Below, in pieces: positions 61,749 through 64,000 of a DNA stretch of 64,000 nt. Source of the DNA: CBDATA01 sp965215615. Its GTDB lineage: Bacteria; Acidobacteriota; Vicinamibacteria; Marinacidobacterales; Marinacidobacteraceae. The position numbers and the translations under genes were made by a program. A model generated the notes under the pieces. It worked only from the letters and a program-made list of their open reading frames with translations, was not told the origin of the DNA and ran no database searches. The stretch is from the NCBI GenBank assembly GCA_965215615.1, contig OZ244068.1, positions 2,170,001 to 2,234,000 on the forward strand, given 5' to 3'. The number at the start of each line of letters is the position of its first letter. The stretch's first letter is position 1.

Positions 61749-61948
61749 GGCCTTTCTCTCCCGTCAGCGCGGGGCAGCAGGCGGCCACAAAGGAAGGCCA
61801 GGGAGAGGGTCGAGACGACGACCACCAGGAGCTCCAGCCAGATTCCGGCGGGAACCCCCAGGACCACCGGGTCGGCAGGCGCGAGCGCGACCACCAGCCG
61901 GAGCCCGAGAACTCCGGCCGGCAGCGCGATCAGGGACCGGTCCCCCAG
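61745..61948 (-). CDS. 67-aa two-helix membrane protein coupled to the symporter
   Basis: The frame encodes two hydrophobic stretches, SLIALPAGVLGLRLVVALAP and GIWLELLVVVVSTLSLAFLC, with a short basic tail (RLLPRADGRERP). Its stop overlaps the symporter GTG by 4 bp. It resembles the accessory subunits of some sodium:solute symporters (for example the YjcH- or YhdT-type), though not in recognisable sequence. The only start near the first helix is CTG at 61948, five bases after the upstream stop and preceded by GGAAG; ATA is another possibility. Because the start is non-standard, automatic annotation may skip it. Confidence 0.6.
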   Translation of the reverse strand: MGDRSLIALPAGVLGLRLVVALAPADPVVLGVPAGIWLELLVVVVSTLSLAFLCGRLLPRADGRERP

Positions 61949-61953
61949 TCTGG

Positions 61954-63495
61954 CTATCTTCCGACGATCCGGTGCTTGGGCGTGAGGTTGAAACGCACCC
62001 CGATGATGCCCGAGTAGTTGTTCGGGATGTCGGAGGCCTCCCCGGCGAACATCCGGAGCTCGGTGAAGACCTGCGCCTTGCCGGCCCGGGTCCAGATCGG
62101 AATGTCGAACCCGCCGGTGCCGAAGATCCCGACGTCGAAGATGTCGGAGTCCCCGATGCCCCAGGCACCGGCACCGAGGCCGAAGAACCCGGACCCGGTA
62201 TGACGAATCAGCCCGAAGTCCACCACCGAGCCGAACCAGGAGTTGTGAGCAACCCCCGCGGCGGTCCTCGCGAAGAACCGGGTGGAAGCCTCCATGCCCG
62301 GCTGAAGCGAAAGCATCAGGCCCGCACCACCGCCGATCATGACGGTCGTCGGGTCATCGGCGATGTCCTCGCGAGAGGAGCTGTACATGCCGCCCGCCAG
62401 GTCGAAGATCGGCCAGGCGCGTGGATGCACCTCCATCGCACCCGCGCCCGCTTCGCAGGTGGCGACGACTCCCCGGTCATCGGTGACCGTGATCTCGGCG
62501 GTGTAATCCCCTCCACCGGGAAGGATGAAGCTCCGTTCGCAACTCTCGCTCATGTCGAGCGAAGCGATGGGCATTCCGTCCCGGTGGATGCGCACGTAGG
62601 TCGTGGCGAGGGAACCGGTGGTCGCGGAGCTGTCGCAGGTGTTCACCGCGATCTCGGCCGCGTCATAGACCACCGCCGTATCCGAGACGGAGAGGGTGGC
62701 GGAGCAGCTCGGCGGCCCTTCGCGAACCATCACCGAATCGCTCGCGCTCATGGCGGCGAAGCCCGACCCGGAGAGACGCGCTTCGGCGCGCCACTCGCCG
62801 GCATCCCGTAGCTGCCCGGTCCAGGTGGAGCGGTTCCCGTCCCGATCCATGTCGAGGACGCTGCGGCTCCCCGCAGGATCGGTGAGGGTCACTTCCAGTT
62901 CGGCATCGTCCCGGAGCCGCGCATCCGCGGTGATCCGCGCCGAGGCGTGGGTGAACTCGCCCGATGTGGCGAAGTGGATGTCCGGCGGATCGGGAGCCGG
63001 GGGAGCGGGAAGCTCGTGCTCGGCGATCAGCGCCAGGTTGCAGCACGCCTTGGGGACTGCGAACCGGTACCGCATGTTCCCGTCCGTCAGGCCGAGCGCG
63101 AAGCCCTCGAAGCCGGCCGCGCCGGTGAACCGGACCATGCGGGTGGCATCGCCGCCGGTATCCCGGCGAATGCCCATCCACATGAGTTCCTGACCGGACC
63201 GGAAGGTGGTCTCGGTGAATTGACCCGCAGCCACCGCGGCAAAGAGGCCGTCCACATCGCCGTCAAAACCGCCGGCTGCGAGGATCTCGCGCACGACGCC
63301 GGGATCCGACGCGAAGAACTGCTGGAGATCCTCCCGCGTTTCGATTCCCGGGCAGACCGCGGTGCTGTATCCGAGGCGGGTGATCTCGAGGTATCCGTCC
63401 GTAGCGCGGGCGGGCTCCTGCCCTGCCGCCGGCAGAACGCCGATCGTCAGGACGAAAAGTCCGAGTACGCCGGGGAAGCGCAAAACTCTTTGCAT
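61954..63495 (-). CDS. Exported protein with repeat-like domains and possible beta-barrel C-terminus
   Basis: This 513-aa protein has a signal peptide (VLRFPGVLGLFVLTIGVLPAAG). The middle has Ig-like features (ASARITADARLRDDAELEVT, AEITVTDDRGVVATCEAGAG) and several Cys residues, probably in disulfides. The last about 140 residues contain alternating Gly/aromatic strands (FFGLGAGAWGIGDSDIFDVG, YSGIIGVRFNLTPKH), like an outer-membrane beta-barrel. It opens the operon with the small membrane protein and symporter. Function unknown. Confidence 0.78.
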   Translation of the reverse strand: MQRVLRFPGVLGLFVLTIGVLPAAGQEPARATDGYLEITRLGYSTAVCPGIETREDLQQFFASDPGVVREILAAGGFDGDVDGLFAAVAAGQFTETTFRSGQELMWMGIRRDTGGDATRMVRFTGAAGFEGFALGLTDGNMRYRFAVPKACCNLALIAEHELPAPPAPDPPDIHFATSGEFTHASARITADARLRDDAELEVTLTDPAGSRSVLDMDRDGNRSTWTGQLRDAGEWRAEARLSGSGFAAMSASDSVMVREGPPSCSATLSVSDTAVVYDAAEIAVNTCDSSATTGSLATTYVRIHRDGMPIASLDMSESCERSFILPGGGDYTAEITVTDDRGVVATCEAGAGAMEVHPRAWPIFDLAGGMYSSSREDIADDPTTVMIGGGAGLMLSLQPGMEASTRFFARTAAGVAHNSWFGSVVDFGLIRHTGSGFFGLGAGAWGIGDSDIFDVGIFGTGGFDIPIWTRAGKAQVFTELRMFAGEASDIPNNYSGIIGVRFNLTPKHRIVGR

Positions 63496-63643
63496 GTCTT
63501 TTTCTCCACGGGATGCCGGCAGGCAATCCGCCGTGAACCCAGAAAAGGCGCACGGTAGCGAAAGGAACGGTACCCATAACTCTATGGCCCGCGCCTTTTT
63601 CGCGCAACTCCGGGGCGCGGCCTTCTGTTAGATTTCCGCGAGT

Positions 63644-64000
63644 TTGAGCGCCGACGAACCCGCATCCGGAGCCTCCAAAGGCGGGGGCCTCTTCCTCGAA
63701 GACGGCTCGGAATTTCGTGGCCGGTCGTTCGGTGCCACGGGAACCGGGCCGGTAGCCGGCGAAGTCGTCTTCAACACCGGGATGGCGGGTTACATCGAAA
63801 CCCTCACCGACCCTTCCTATCGGGGCCAGATCCTGGTGCTCACCTACCCGCTCCAGGGCAACTACGGAGTTCCCCCTCCGCGGCCGGGAGGAAGCATCGA
63901 GGCTCCCTTCGAATCCGATCGGATTCAGGTTCAGGGTCTCATCGTGCAGCGGCACGCCGCGCAACCGAGCCACCACGCCGCGACCCGCTCGCTCGGCGCA
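63644..64000 (+). CDS. carA: Carbamoyl-phosphate synthase small subunit (carA), 5' part
   Basis: The first 119 codons are in the window; the gene runs off the right edge. The conserved N-terminal CPSase small-chain signature is complete: GLFLEDGSEFRGRSFGATGT, then GEVVFNTGMAGYIETLTDPSYRGQILVLTYPLQGNYGVP. It supplies ammonia from glutamine for carbamoyl phosphate in arginine and pyrimidine synthesis. The start is TTG at 63644, giving a short 13-residue extension before the domain. There is a 148-bp upstream gap shared with the divergent exported-protein gene. Confidence 0.9.
   Translation, partial: MSADEPASGASKGGGLFLEDGSEFRGRSFGATGTGPVAGEVVFNTGMAGYIETLTDPSYRGQILVLTYPLQGNYGVPPPRPGGSIEAPFESDRIQVQGLIVQRHAAQPSHHAATRSLGA

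Overview
This window comes from a GC-rich (mostly about two-thirds G+C), densely packed, Gram-negative-type bacterium. It carries many lipoprotein signals, exported c-type cytochromes and a possible outer-membrane barrel. Genes are often joined by 1-4 bp ATGA/GTGA overlaps. CarD, coenzyme F420 genes, DUF1549/DUF1501 proteins, DUF885 proteins and sterol genes together suggest an uncultured lineage near Acidobacteriota, Gemmatimonadota or Myxococcota. That placement is inference, because there is no rRNA or tRNA in the window.

Region 1 (1-6.7 kb) is the highlight: a bacterial sterol locus. It holds the 3' end of a CYP51 14-alpha-demethylase, a squalene-monooxygenase-like flavoprotein and an oxidosqualene cyclase with the DCTAE motif. 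Facing them are an ERG6-type sterol C-24 methyltransferase and an EXPERA/EBP-like membrane protein that could be a sterol delta8-delta7 isomerase. Together they could take squalene to a 14-demethylated, 24-alkylated sterol, a chemistry normally treated as eukaryotic. A farnesyl/geranylgeranyl-PP synthase gene lies at 14.8 kb.

Region 2 (6.7-20.2 kb) holds exported hydrolase-family proteins, a class-V-aminotransferase-like protein without its catalytic lysine, ygfZ, carD, xseA, an xseB with a duplicated domain, ispA and nadK. A polar amino-acid ABC transporter operon follows, split by a 185-bp terminal-inverted-repeat element. Region 3 (20.2-22 kb) is a scar zone: (GATTCGCGATCC)-type repeats, a methyltransferase fragment fused to a truncated HigB toxin, and intact higA. 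Region 4 (22-37.9 kb) carries an octaheme cytochrome/TPR lipoprotein, a sigma-54 activator, pheST, an acyl-CoA dehydrogenase, an aromatic amino-acid decarboxylase with a pterin dehydratase, a vapBC-like pair, a Tat-exported amine oxidase, an M20 peptidase, a TPR protein and metG.

Region 5 (37.9-50.4 kb) has a frameshifted NYN gene, a creatininase lipoprotein with an FbpABC-type iron transporter, htrA, a frameshifted AAA ATPase and a sodium symporter. An internally deleted copy of the 19.2-kb element sits beside a four-gene run containing cofE and an F420-dependent NADP reductase. Region 6 (50.4-53 kb) is a lower-GC restriction-modification island (D12-class adenine methylase plus a broken endonuclease gene) next to a zeta-toxin-like kinase. 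Region 7 (53-64 kb) has a DUF1549/DUF1501/FGE-like/PEP-mutase-like operon, threonine aldolase, DUF1028, a sodium symporter with a 67-aa membrane partner, an exported protein and the start of carA.

Recurring oddities are signal peptides on enzyme families that are usually cytosolic, single-base homopolymer frameshifts in two genes, and several tightly overlapped genes whose only plausible start codon is CTG.
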